A stretch of 60,536 nucleotides of DNA from Alkalibacterium subtropicum (GCF_900112455.1 NZ_FOLT01000010.1:1-60536), one strand, 5' to 3'; shown: positions 7,460 to 16,284, counted from the stretch's first letter. Notes: generated from the sequence alone by a model not told the origin. A program made the numbers and translations.

Positions 7460-8860
7460 CTATGCGAATAGTATCGCTTTTTTCAGTTCATGCACAGTTA
7501 GTTGACTGACATATTCTTTCCAGTCATCATTCTGCCATTCCCAGAAATCAGTTCTTTGTTCATTGAAATATCGCAGAGAGAACACTTCACGTCCGGCGTT
7601 TACATAGAGTTCCATAGCAGAATCTTCTAAAAACAACCGCAGTGACGTCAAAGGTTCATCCAGATACACGCTTCTGGTTTCCCTTTTGGAAGTCAGCCAG
7701 TTTGTCCGTTCGACGGTCAGCTTGTTTTCAGCCGCTTCGTAACTTACTGCCACTTCATCCCGTAACGTCCAGGCAAACGAGGCTGGTTCTTCTGTCCAGA
7801 CACATTCGATCTCCTGTTCCGGCGTGTTAAAGCGTATCTTATCTATTTGAGAAATGTATTCCAGTATCTCAGATGACTTAAGGCGCAGCATTTTCACTTC
7901 CTCCACCGGCTGCTGGACAAGCTTGTTGCTGATCAGCTTTATTTCTCTTGGCAGCGATAAATGGTGGATCCAGCCATCTTTTATCGTCGGCACTGCGGCT
8001 TCTTCTTCAGGCGGCATGGTGCCCATCCATCCGAAGACAATCGTTCTGTTTTGATTATCTGTGAAAGACTGAGGGGCATAAAATTCAAACCCTCTATCCA
8101 TCTCAATAAACTCATCGTTATCGGGAAGGAAAACGCCCTCCTGAAAATGTCCGAGCATATACCCAGTCTGGAAGATATTCTGGTACAAGACACCCTCGGG
8201 TTCGAGACCCTGTGGGGAGAAAACAAAGATATCTTTATTCTCGAGTTTCAGTACATCCGGACATTCCCACATGTAACCGAAATCAGGTAATGCATCCATG
8301 ATTTCCCCCTCGAAGGTCCAGTTCAAAATATCAGTAGAGCGGTAAACCAAGGCTGTACCTTTTAAATCTTCCCTCTGCGCTCCCAGGACCATCCAGTAGG
8401 TTTCACCTTCCTTCCATATCTTAGGATCTCTCAGATGAGCCGTGTACATTTTCGGGTGTTCAAAAAGCGGTCCTTTTTTCTCGAAACGAACGCCGTCTTC
8501 TGAAACAGCCAGACACTGATAGCTTTCGCGGTCCCCGTCAGCATTTCTCACATTTCCCGTATAGAAGAGGTAGAGTTTACCGTCTTTTTCGAAAGCACTC
8601 CCTGAATAACAGCCATTTTTATCGAACCAGTCCGTCGGTTCCAGAGCCGGTTCCAGGAAGTCCCAATTGATAAGATCATCTGAAACAGCATGCCCCCATG
8701 TTTTATTTTCATGTGTGGTCCCTTCCGGATTCCACTGAAAGAAAACATGATACTGGTTTCTATAATATATCAGACCATTCGGATCATTGATCAACCCGTG
8801 AGGTGCACGCAGATGATAGTAAACCGTGTACGTATCATCTGTTCGTTCTTTTTCTAACAT
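7460..8860 (-). CDS. scrB: Sucrose-6-phosphate hydrolase (GH32)
   Basis: A 466-residue intracellular invertase that splits sucrose-6-phosphate, delivered by the PTS, into glucose-6-phosphate and fructose. The GH32 nucleophile motif is NDPNG (Asp26), the transition-state stabiliser motif is LRDPK near residue 148, and the acid/base Glu is in WECPD near residue 203. A C-terminal beta-sandwich follows. There is no signal peptide. It lies 18 bp downstream of scrA and is cotranscribed with it. Confidence 0.95.
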   Translation of the reverse strand: MLEKERTDDTYTVYYHLRAPHGLINDPNGLIYYRNQYHVFFQWNPEGTTHENKTWGHAVSDDLINWDFLEPALEPTDWFDKNGCYSGSAFEKDGKLYLFYTGNVRNADGDRESYQCLAVSEDGVRFEKKGPLFEHPKMYTAHLRDPKIWKEGETYWMVLGAQREDLKGTALVYRSTDILNWTFEGEIMDALPDFGYMWECPDVLKLENKDIFVFSPQGLEPEGVLYQNIFQTGYMLGHFQEGVFLPDNDEFIEMDRGFEFYAPQSFTDNQNRTIVFGWMGTMPPEEEAAVPTIKDGWIHHLSLPREIKLISNKLVQQPVEEVKMLRLKSSEILEYISQIDKIRFNTPEQEIECVWTEEPASFAWTLRDEVAVSYEAAENKLTVERTNWLTSKRETRSVYLDEPLTSLRLFLEDSAMELYVNAGREVFSLRYFNEQRTDFWEWQNDDWKEYVSQLTVHELKKAILFA

Positions 8861-8878
8861 AATGTCCCTCCTGAGTTT

Positions 8879-10291
8879 TTAGGCATTTGAACCTTCGATA
8901 TCCTCTCTCATTTTGTCTGAGTAACCAAAGAAGTAAGTGAGGGCGAACGCCACACCAATTGAAAGCAGGTTCGCTAGAATATACCAGATGAGCTGATCAT
9001 TCAGGTAAAGAAGCGTGCCCGGGATAACGGTGACGGCCATTCCTGTCGCTTCAAGACTCAATATGTCAGCCATGAAGCCACCCGCAGCTCCGCCTACCAA
9101 ACCGAATAAGAAGGGTTTGATATAACGCAGGTTCACACCGAAAATAGCAGGTTCTGTGATTCCCAAGAAAGCGGATAGTGCAGATGGAAAGGCAAGAGCT
9201 TTCAGTTTTTTGGATTTTGTTTTCATGGCTACAGCAAGTGTTGCGCCACCTTGTGCGGCAATCCCCATCGTAATGATTCCGTTAAAAGGGTTGACATCGG
9301 TGTTTGCAAGTAGCTGGATTTCAAGGAAATTGAAGATATGGTGGACACCCGTGATCACGAGGATCTGGTGTGTTCCCCCAATGAGGATCCCTGCCAGACC
9401 AAATGGAAGTCCCAGGATCCAGACGACGAGGTCCAGTATCACTTCTTCCAGAGAATGGAAAACTGGTCCGATAATAAAGAGTGCAAGGACACTCATGACC
9501 AATAAGGTTCCGAATGGTGAAACAAGTAAATCCAATGTTTCAGGCACGACTTTTCTAAACCATTTCTCAACTTTTGCTCCGATATAACCGGCAATGAACG
9601 CGGGTAAAACTGTCCCCTGATAGCCAACGACTGGAATGAAGCCGAGCATATAGATCGGTGATGCATCCCCGCCTGCAACGGCGTAGGCATTTGGAAGTGC
9701 CGGATTCACGAGCATCAGTCCTAATACGATACCAATGACCGGAGATCCGCCGAACACTCTAAATGCTGACCAGGCGACTAATGCCGGCAGGAAGGCAAAG
9801 GCTGTATCCGTCAATACTTGAGTATATAACAGGAAATTGGCGCTGATATCCGCTGGTGCCAGCCCAAAGACTTCAAGGATCTGGTCCTGAGTCAGTAAGC
9901 CTCTAAGCCCCATAAATAACCCGGTTGCTACGAGGACTGGAATGATCGGCACGAAAACATCCCCGAACGTACGGATCGCACGCTGGAAAGTATTTCCCTG
10001 CTTTTTCGCTTCATCTTTCATTTCACTTTTAGACGTTCCTGACACGCCGAGTCCGATCACTTCATTATAGATTTTGTTGACGGTACCGGTTCCAAAAATG
10101 ATCTGATACTGACCGGAATTATAGAAAACACCTTTGACTTTTTCGATGTTTTCAACCTCTGATTCCTCCACTTGTTCTTTGTCCTTTACCATTATGCGCA
10201 AACGTGTCGCACAGTGAGCTACTGAATCGATGTTGTCTTTACCACCAATTGCATCGACGACTTGTTGAGCGATTTCTTTGTTTTCCGCCAT
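8879..10291 (-). CDS. scrA: Sucrose-specific PTS transporter, EIIBC
   Basis: A 470-residue phosphotransferase transporter. The EIIB domain occupies about residues 1-90 with the phosphorylated Cys27 in HCATRLR. The EIIC membrane domain follows from about residue 110, with some ten segments and the GITEPAIFG motif of the glucose/sucrose superfamily. No EIIA domain is attached, so an EIIA from another gene must donate phosphate, as in B. subtilis SacP. Specificity for sucrose is inferred from the adjacent scrB and scrR. Its promoter carries a ScrR-type operator. Confidence 0.93.
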   Translation of the reverse strand: MAENKEIAQQVVDAIGGKDNIDSVAHCATRLRIMVKDKEQVEESEVENIEKVKGVFYNSGQYQIIFGTGTVNKIYNEVIGLGVSGTSKSEMKDEAKKQGNTFQRAIRTFGDVFVPIIPVLVATGLFMGLRGLLTQDQILEVFGLAPADISANFLLYTQVLTDTAFAFLPALVAWSAFRVFGGSPVIGIVLGLMLVNPALPNAYAVAGGDASPIYMLGFIPVVGYQGTVLPAFIAGYIGAKVEKWFRKVVPETLDLLVSPFGTLLVMSVLALFIIGPVFHSLEEVILDLVVWILGLPFGLAGILIGGTHQILVITGVHHIFNFLEIQLLANTDVNPFNGIITMGIAAQGGATLAVAMKTKSKKLKALAFPSALSAFLGITEPAIFGVNLRYIKPFLFGLVGGAAGGFMADILSLEATGMAVTVIPGTLLYLNDQLIWYILANLLSIGVAFALTYFFGYSDKMREDIEGSNA

Positions 10292-10312
10292 TTTTTATCC
10301 CTCCATTATTAT

Positions 10313-10339
10313 GGTTCCACTCTTATTGGAACCGGTTCT
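10313..10339 (-). promoter_or_regulatory. ScrR operator and overlapping inverted repeat in the scrA leader
   Basis: GGAACCGGTTCT (10328-10339) has the CG-centred palindrome typical of LacI/ScrR operators and lies directly downstream of the scrA -10 box. A second half-site GGTTCC (10313-10318) forms an inverted repeat with GGAACC (10328-10333), giving either a second operator half or an RNA hairpin before the ribosome site. Confidence 0.7.
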
Positions 10340-10344
10340 GTTTC

Positions 10345-10373
10345 AGTATAAATGAATTCGCTTTCTTTGTAAA
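10345..10373 (-). promoter_or_regulatory. Promoter of scrAB
   Basis: On the minus strand TTTACA (10373-10368) and TATACT (10350-10345) are exactly 17 bp apart. Transcription would start within or next to the ScrR operator, so bound repressor would block initiation. Confidence 0.8.
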
Positions 10374-10380
10374 GCTTTTT

Positions 10381-11361
10381 TTAAATCGATTGAGTCGTTT
10401 CTTTTATGATCAGTTCATTAGACAAAGTTTGGGTCTGAGGCACTGTCTCTTTTAAGATCATTTTTTCTATCGTAGCAATCGCCATATCACCGATAGTATA
10501 ATAGGGATACTTGATCGTGGTCAGCGCAGGGGTCATGAATGAAAGAAGATTATATCCTCCATATCCTGCTACGGAAACATCTTCCGGGACTGAGAGACCG
10601 AGTTCAGCTGCTGCTTTTAATACTGCCAGTGCAATCGTGTCTGTGGCACCAATGACAAAGCTTGCTTCTAAACCCTGCAATTCTTTAATCGCTGTTTTAT
10701 AAGCTTCCCGCATGGTAAAAGATGTCTCAACAGCTTGGATGACCGTATCAGTTGCTTTATTTATCTCGTCCATAAAGCCGTTATACCGATCTTGCCCGAC
10801 TGCCTTATCTTCTTTTGATACCGTGAAGTATAAGAATTCCTTGTGTCCCAGCTCCAGTGCATGGCGGGCAATTTTTTTTCCGGCCCCATAATCATCGTGG
10901 ACTATGGATGGGATATTATCTGTCTGTTGCCCTAACACAAGAAACGGCAGCTTGATATCATTGATGGCTATTTGGTGCTCAGCGGTTATTTCTTTCGCAA
11001 GAAAAATGATACCGTCCACTTTCTGTTTGGCCAGCGTATAGATATCTTCTATTTCCCGTTCTTTCTCCTGGTTGGCATTCGTAATGATCAGCTGGTACCC
11101 TTTTTCGTGTGCGCTGGAGTCGATACCGGAGAGCACTTCGTTGGTTGAGGGCGAATCCAGACGCGGGATGATGACCCCGATCATATTTGTTTTCTGTGCT
11201 TTCAGGCTTCTGGCAAAGGTGTTCGGCTTATACCCTCGCTTCTTAACGATCTCATCTATTTTCTGTTTGGTTCGAGGGCTTACTGAGCCGTTGTTCAAAT
11301 AACGCGAAACAGTACTTTTAGCTACACCTGCTTCTTTTGCAATATCATTGATCGTTACCAT
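10381..11361 (-). CDS. scrR: LacI-family sucrose operon repressor
   Basis: A 326-residue regulator. The N-terminal helix-turn-helix reads TINDIAKEAGVAKSTVSRYL, followed by the hinge helix (KPNTFARSLK) and a periplasmic-binding-protein-like sugar sensor. It is next to scrAB and presumably represses that operon until a sucrose-derived effector binds. The start is set at 11361 (or one codon earlier at 11364, since two ATGs are adjacent) from AATGGAG on the minus strand; a longer frame reaches 11427. The start lies inside the 3' end of the thioesterase gene (overlap 17-20 bp), so the two are translationally coupled. Confidence 0.92.
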   Translation of the reverse strand: MVTINDIAKEAGVAKSTVSRYLNNGSVSPRTKQKIDEIVKKRGYKPNTFARSLKAQKTNMIGVIIPRLDSPSTNEVLSGIDSSAHEKGYQLIITNANQEKEREIEDIYTLAKQKVDGIIFLAKEITAEHQIAINDIKLPFLVLGQQTDNIPSIVHDDYGAGKKIARHALELGHKEFLYFTVSKEDKAVGQDRYNGFMDEINKATDTVIQAVETSFTMREAYKTAIKELQGLEASFVIGATDTIALAVLKAAAELGLSVPEDVSVAGYGGYNLLSFMTPALTTIKYPYYTIGDMAIATIEKMILKETVPQTQTLSNELIIKETTQSI

Positions 11362-12124
11362 CATCCAACTCCATTCTCGATTGTTCCGTCCATTTGAAAG
11401 TCGCTGAAGCATGTCCCGTTTCTCCAACGCAAATACGATGATTCGTATACAGCTGACCCCCGGCAGGCTTATTGACTATACTTGTTACCTCGTCCCCTTC
11501 TTTCACTTCTTTATCAAAAGTGATAATGCCATGCTTAAGACCGTGCGTAGATAAAAATGCAGGGGGCAAAACGTCTAACAGCCATTCGATATACTTTGAA
11601 TTATTCACATGCTGATTGGTATCGATATCGAAATAACGCACAAAATAATGCTGCTCACTTGCACACGTTAGATTGATTTCATTCGGTTTTACGTTCCGCT
11701 GGATGCGTTTCGAGAAAGTCGCTCCGTAAGGTTCAACGATCTCACTGTTGATTTTAGTCATTTTTCTTGTATCGTTTTTCATCAGCGCAAAGGTCGCCTT
11801 TGCCTTTATCAGCTGCTCTTTATTATTGCCGCGCACAACAAACTCACGATATGTAAACAGCTTATTATATTCAGTAGCGCAGGTTTCAACTTCGATTTCT
11901 TCATTATATTTCGGCATACGACTGATGCTGAACTCATATCTGAGAATGATCCAGCTGATCCCGCGTTCTCTCAAAAATGATTCTTCTCTGCCTAAACCAG
12001 CTGAATGGTTCTCCGAGACCTCCATCAGCAGATTAACAAGCATGGATAGGGTCAGCTGTTGATTACGGTCACACATATAATAAGGGATAACCTGATTTTG
12101 TTTATAAGAATGGCTCACATTCAC
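11345..12124 (-). CDS. Acyl-ACP thioesterase (FatA/FatB-like, PF01643 type)
   Basis: A 259-residue protein with two hotdog domains. The first half has the HSAGLG and ISWIILRYEF region; the second has FDIDTNQHVNNSKYIEWLLD near residue 170, matching the bacterial acyl-ACP thioesterase signature with the catalytic-region Asn/His. It would release fatty acids from acyl carrier protein in the cytoplasm. Its placement ahead of scrR with overlapping reading frames is unexpected and suggests shared transcription rather than a shared pathway. Confidence 0.88.
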   Translation of the reverse strand: MNVSHSYKQNQVIPYYMCDRNQQLTLSMLVNLLMEVSENHSAGLGREESFLRERGISWIILRYEFSISRMPKYNEEIEVETCATEYNKLFTYREFVVRGNNKEQLIKAKATFALMKNDTRKMTKINSEIVEPYGATFSKRIQRNVKPNEINLTCASEQHYFVRYFDIDTNQHVNNSKYIEWLLDVLPPAFLSTHGLKHGIITFDKEVKEGDEVTSIVNKPAGGQLYTNHRICVGETGHASATFKWTEQSRMELDDGNDQ

Positions 12125-12301
12125 TTCTCCTCTTTTTTTATTCTTTTAAATTATAAAAGGAACAGACTGTTTTTACAATTTTTTAACCGATTTTTATTTC
12201 AGTCTATCTCTGATTATTGAATACTTTTGCTTAATATGAACTGTCCGGAGAAGTATCTGTTAAAAAAATATGACGTTTTAAAAATAATTAGTTATATTAT
12301 G

Positions 12302-12331
12302 TTGAAATTATGATGTGTTTTGTATTAGAAT
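12302..12331 (+). promoter_or_regulatory. Candidate promoter of the AbgT transporter gene
   Basis: TTGAAA (12302-12307) and TAGAAT (12326-12331) are spaced by 18 bp. The 328-base gap between the divergent thioesterase and AbgT genes holds this promoter, a leader hairpin (12368-12411) and otherwise AT-rich sequence. Confidence 0.5.
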
Positions 12332-12367
12332 AGAGTCTGTGATACAATGAAAAGTGGACCTAAATTT

Positions 12368-12411
12368 TAATCTTACTTATGATTCCCTCATTTATATGAT
12401 TTGTAAGATTA
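12368..12411 (+). other. 5' UTR inverted repeat ahead of the AbgT gene
   Basis: TAATCTTAC (12368-12376) is perfectly complementary to GTAAGATTA (12403-12411), with a 26-base loop. No T run follows, so it is not a terminator. It lies between the promoter and the ribosome site and could be an RNA structure or a protein-binding palindrome. Confidence 0.5.
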
Positions 12412-12452
12412 GAACTTAGTTCCATTAAAAATATTTAAGGAGGAAAATAATT

Positions 12453-13985
12453 ATGAGTGATTCTGAAAAGAACACGAATAAAGGGTTTCTAGGTTTTATC
12501 GAACGTGTAGGTAATGCTTTACCTCATCCAGTTATTATATTTATTATATTAGCTCTCGCTATCATCGTGGTATCCGAGTTGGCTGCCCGTTTTGGAGCGC
12601 CAGTAGAATACTTCAATGCAAGTGAAGGTGATTTCGTCAGTGTCGAAGCTGTATCGCTAATGACGGGGGATGGGATTGCCCACATCTTCAACAGTGCTGT
12701 TGACAACTTCACAGGATTCGCACCCTTAGGTACAGTACTTGTCGCTATGCTTGGTGTCGGTGTTGCTGAATGGTCAGGATTGATTTCCAGCGCACTTAAA
12801 AAATTATTGAGAAACGTTCCGACGGGGCTTTTAACTGCATCCGTGGTTTTTGCGGGTATTATTTCTAATATCGCATCTGATGCCGGGTACGTTGTGGTTA
12901 TTCCTTTGGGAGCTATTATCTTTGCAGGAGCTGGTCGTCATCCGATCGCCGGTCTTGCCGCAGCATTTGCCGGGGTCTCTGCCGGGTTCTCCGCTAACCT
13001 GATCTTCGGTCCTACCGATGCCTTGCTCGTTGGTATTACAAATGAAGCACTGACTTCTGGTGGTATTGAATACGACGTTGCGGTTACTGCGAACTGGTAC
13101 TTCATGATCGTTTCTACCTTTGTACTGACTGTTGTAGGTGCTTTAGTCACTGAAAAAGTAGTCGAACCTCGACTCGGTGAATACAATGGCAGCTACAAGC
13201 CAAACGACGAACCTATTACAGACCTCGAAAACAAAGGGATGAGAAATGCACTGATCGCCCTGCTTGTCTTCCTTGCTATCATGGCTTTTCTCATGGTTCC
13301 GGCAAACGGTGCTTTACGAGCACTTAATGATGAAGGAGTCATGACACTTGATAACTTCTTGAGAAACGGTTTACTCTTCATGATCCTATTGCTGTTCGCT
13401 GTTCCCGGTTATTTCTACGGAAAAACAACAGGTAAGATCGAAACCTCTCATGACTTAGTTAAAGGTATGTCAGAATCGATGGCTTCCATGGGCGGCTATT
13501 TAGTCTTAGCCTTCTTCGCGGCACAATTTATCAACTACTTTTCATATACTAACTTAGGTTTGATCCTAGCTGTAAACGGAGCTGAATTTTTAGAAGCGAT
13601 TGGATTTGTCGGTTTACCACTGATCCTTGCATTCATCCTCGTTACTGCCTTCATCAACCTGTTTATCGGATCGGCTTCAGCTAAATGGGCCATCATGGCT
13701 CCAGTCTTTGCGCCAATGTTATTCGAAGTCAACATTGCTCCTGAAATGACATTGATGGCTTACCGTATTGCTGACTCATCAACAAACATCATTTCACCAT
13801 TGATGAGCTACTTTGCCATGATCCTTGTCTTTGCACAGCGTTACGATGAAGAAAGCGGTCTGGGAACGATCATTTCAACAATGCTTTCATACAGTATTGC
13901 TTTCCTGATCACCTGGACGCTGCTATTGATCGTATGGTATGTCTTAGGTTTACCATTAGGTCCTGGTGCTCAAATTATAGTATAA
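12453..13985 (+). CDS. AbgT-family transporter
   Basis: A 510-residue inner-membrane protein that begins in the family's usual way with GFLGFIERVGNALPHP. It has about eleven to twelve hydrophobic segments and the conserved NLF(I)GSASAKWAIMAPVF region near residue 405. AbgT proteins import p-aminobenzoyl-glutamate (E. coli AbgT) or export sulfonamides and antimetabolites (MtrF, YdaH). No abgA/abgB hydrolase genes are nearby, so folate-fragment salvage is not supported by context. AAGGAGG precedes the ATG. Confidence 0.9.
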   Translation: MSDSEKNTNKGFLGFIERVGNALPHPVIIFIILALAIIVVSELAARFGAPVEYFNASEGDFVSVEAVSLMTGDGIAHIFNSAVDNFTGFAPLGTVLVAMLGVGVAEWSGLISSALKKLLRNVPTGLLTASVVFAGIISNIASDAGYVVVIPLGAIIFAGAGRHPIAGLAAAFAGVSAGFSANLIFGPTDALLVGITNEALTSGGIEYDVAVTANWYFMIVSTFVLTVVGALVTEKVVEPRLGEYNGSYKPNDEPITDLENKGMRNALIALLVFLAIMAFLMVPANGALRALNDEGVMTLDNFLRNGLLFMILLLFAVPGYFYGKTTGKIETSHDLVKGMSESMASMGGYLVLAFFAAQFINYFSYTNLGLILAVNGAEFLEAIGFVGLPLILAFILVTAFINLFIGSASAKWAIMAPVFAPMLFEVNIAPEMTLMAYRIADSSTNIISPLMSYFAMILVFAQRYDEESGLGTIISTMLSYSIAFLITWTLLLIVWYVLGLPLGPGAQIIV

Positions 13986-13998
13986 TATATTCAAGATC

Positions 13999-14037
13999 AA
14001 AGACATGTTCTCTTAAATGGAACATGTCTTTTTTTAC
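13999..14037 (+). terminator. Terminator of the AbgT gene
   Basis: AAGACATGTTC (14000-14010) pairs with GAACATGTCTT (14020-14030) and is followed by seven T. Confidence 0.9.
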
Positions 14038-14074
14038 CAAAGTGATCAGCTTGATATATTAAAGGAGGATCTTC

Positions 14075-14356
14075 ATGTCCCCTAAAGTTAAGCGACGGAC
14101 TCTTCAGTTCTTCGGCTTCATCATCGGTCTGGTATTCGGCTATTTCCGCCCTTCTCAAATGCAGAATTTACTGCCTGTTCTGGCCATTGGGGTGGGTATC
14201 GGTTATTTCATCTATTCCTCCAGTCTATCCAAGGAAGATGATAACGTAAAAGAGACCGCCTGGTTTCCTCTCGTTCAGATGGTTATGTACTTTCTCATAG
14301 GGGGTGTGTTAAGCTCTTCTATACTCTTAGCCCTAGAGATGAGAATAATGCAGTAG
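14075..14356 (+). CDS. Small membrane protein of unknown function
   Basis: 93 residues with an AAAGGAGG ribosome site 6-7 bp upstream. The basic N-terminus MSPKVKRRT is followed by three hydrophobic segments (about residues 11-25, 31-45 and 67-87), with a charged SKEDDNVKET loop between the second and third. I do not recognise the family. It sits between the AbgT terminator and its own terminator, so it is a single-gene transcript. Confidence 0.7.
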   Translation: MSPKVKRRTLQFFGFIIGLVFGYFRPSQMQNLLPVLAIGVGIGYFIYSSSLSKEDDNVKETAWFPLVQMVMYFLIGGVLSSSILLALEMRIMQ

Positions 14357-14375
14357 ATATGTGGATACCAGGTAT

Positions 14376-14407
14376 AAAAAGACTGGGCCCCGGGGCCCAG
14401 TCTTTTT
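14376..14407. terminator. Perfect 32-bp palindrome, bidirectional terminator
   Basis: AAAAAGACTGGGCCCC is followed immediately by its exact reverse complement ending TTTTT. It ends the small membrane protein transcript and faces the repeat array and pepC on the other strand. Confidence 0.85.
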
Positions 14408-14480
14408 ATGTTCATGAATTTTTTCATCATACTGCGAAATTACAAAGCTTACAGGGCCTTAAGGTATCGAATGGATGGAC

Positions 14481-14888
14481 GCACTCACTCTTCTTTCTTG
14501 CTGGGTACGTCCTTTGCGCCGCTCATTCGGCGTACTCGCACTTCTTTCTTGCTGGGTATGTCCTTTGCGCCATTCATTCGACGCACTCACTCTTCTTTCT
14601 TGCTGGGTACGTCCTTTGGGCTCCTCATTCGGCGTACTCACTCTTCTTTCTCGCTGGGTACGTCCTTTGCGCCGTTCATTCAGCGTACTCACTCTTCTTT
14701 CTCGCTGGGTACGTCCTTTGCGCCATTCATTCGGCGTACTCACTCTTCTTTCTCGCTGGGTACGTCCTTTGCGCCGTTCATTCAGCGTACTCACTCTTCT
14801 TTCTCGCTGGGTACGTCCTTTGCGCCATTCATTCGGCGTACTCACTCTTCTTTCTCGGTGGGTACGTCCTTTTGGCTGCATATTAAGC
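14481..14888. repeat. Eight tandem copies of a 51-bp unit
   Basis: Units start at 14481, 14532, 14583, 14634, 14685, 14736, 14787 and 14838. Each contains CTCACTCTTCTTTCT, GCTGGGTACGTCCTTTG and a CATTC(G/A)GCGTAC end. Units 4 and 6 end GTTCATTCAGC while 5 and 7 end ATTCATTCGGC, so the middle of the array is a duplicated 102-bp dimer. Because 51 is divisible by three, every frame on both strands reads as a 17-residue repeat; I do not accept any of these as genes. GTACG and CGTAC in each unit can form a short stem. The array fills the 590-base convergent gap between the small membrane protein and pepC. Confidence 0.9.
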
Positions 14889-14946
14889 GTACTGATATTC
14901 CAAGACCAGTTAGATACATCTATTCCGATGCACATAAGACATTACT

Positions 14947-16284
14947 CTATTGAACCATTGCCAGAGCGCCCATCGGGTCCCATGGCTCCAGCTCCACGAC
15001 GGGTTCTTGCAGAGCATTCAGCCACTTATCATCGATATATTTTCGTTTGACGGCTACTTGATAATTGTATTCGTCGAACCATTTGTCTGTCATCGAATAG
15101 ACACCTTTGTCGCCGTTCTTATCACCCCAACTGTTTTCCACTTTCCACTTAACGGGATTGCCTTCATCATCCAAATCGACGCCCACAAAAACCATCGCAT
15201 GCGTCAATAAGCTCTCACCATAATCAAGGCGCTGAGCTTTAGTCAATTCTACAGGTTCTCCCAGTGTAGCTTTATAATCATACGCTTTGTCGTCCATGAT
15301 TCCCGCTTCACGATCGAGCATTTTGCCGACATCGCAGCCAAACCACACCGGTTCTCCATCTTTGATGGATTTGACTGCAGCTTTTTTCAACGCCTCAACA
15401 GGCGCATTCACGTATCGGATCGGCTGAGCTTCTTTGATCGTTCCCAGATATTTCACTGTATAGGCTTTACCAAATGGCTTGTCCTCTGTCGGTGCATTGA
15501 TCAGACTGATACGTTCCTCCAGATCCCAGGCGACATACTTCTGGAAGAATTCCTGTGGTGTAATATCACTGATACGATGAAACTGTTCATCTTTATCCCG
15601 GTACTCATACGTGAATGATTCCGGTACCTCTCCCAGTGTCTTAACCAGCAAGGCATAAACAAAATAGAGATAATCTTCTTTCTGATCGATCAGCTCTTCT
15701 TTCTGTTTACCTTCTTTGTGGCTCTTACGGATCTTCGCGGCAAAGTCTCTCAGTTTGGCTGTAAGAAGCTGATTCAGTTCACGGGTATTTGCCGAGTGAT
15801 AAGTTTCCGGCATGGCTGACTTGGGCACAGCCCCGTACTTTGCAAGTATCCCAGAAAACATGTCCCATTGTCCGCCGTCTTGGACCGGATCCTTCAGCAG
15901 ATGTTGAACCAGGCGGGAATTCAACGGTTCATCTACCGTCTCAATCATACTATCCAGGAAGTAATTGGACTTTTCCAGCTTGTCCCAAAACAGGGTATAA
16001 TTTTGTGAGAATTCAAACGTCTTCACATTCAGTTTTTCCATCGTATCTACGCGGGCGGTGTTCAATGCGGCAAACATCCAGCAGCGGCCGCTTGATTTCT
16101 GATTCGTGATGTCACCTTTTTCTGTTTCATGAGAAAACACGAAATTGTGGCGTCGGGTCATATTATTGTCTACTGAGGACTTATTGATCCCTACTTTGGC
16201 GATCGCATTCTGAACTGCTTTGTTGGTCGGGTTCCCATTATATTTGTCATAGTATTGCGCTAAAGATTCTCTGGTAATTTTCAT
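14947..16284 (-). CDS. pepC: Aminopeptidase C (bleomycin-hydrolase family, C1B)
   Basis: A 445-residue cytoplasmic cysteine aminopeptidase used in peptide breakdown. The oxyanion Gln and nucleophile are in NQKSSGRCWMF (Gln62, Cys68). The catalytic His is in LLTHAMVFVG near residue 368 and the Asn in VENSWG near residue 390. Length is normal for PepC, and there is no signal peptide. It is a single gene whose 3' side runs into the 51-bp repeat array with no simple terminator between, so the repeats may be transcribed as its 3' UTR. Confidence 0.95.
   Translation of the reverse strand: MKITRESLAQYYDKYNGNPTNKAVQNAIAKVGINKSSVDNNMTRRHNFVFSHETEKGDITNQKSSGRCWMFAALNTARVDTMEKLNVKTFEFSQNYTLFWDKLEKSNYFLDSMIETVDEPLNSRLVQHLLKDPVQDGGQWDMFSGILAKYGAVPKSAMPETYHSANTRELNQLLTAKLRDFAAKIRKSHKEGKQKEELIDQKEDYLYFVYALLVKTLGEVPESFTYEYRDKDEQFHRISDITPQEFFQKYVAWDLEERISLINAPTEDKPFGKAYTVKYLGTIKEAQPIRYVNAPVEALKKAAVKSIKDGEPVWFGCDVGKMLDREAGIMDDKAYDYKATLGEPVELTKAQRLDYGESLLTHAMVFVGVDLDDEGNPVKWKVENSWGDKNGDKGVYSMTDKWFDEYNYQVAVKRKYIDDKWLNALQEPVVELEPWDPMGALAMVQ

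Noticed and set aside
7961-8290. 109-codon plus-strand frame inside scrB
   Set aside because: Antisense shadow of a well-supported gene; no ribosome site.
14481-14888. CRISPR array
   Set aside because: Units are contiguous 51-bp copies with no unique spacers, and no cas genes are present.
14359-15050. Several overlapping open frames of 158-191 codons on both strands across the 51-bp repeats
   Set aside because: They are open in all frames only because the repeat length is a multiple of three. None has a convincing ribosome site, and one extends into pepC on the opposite strand.
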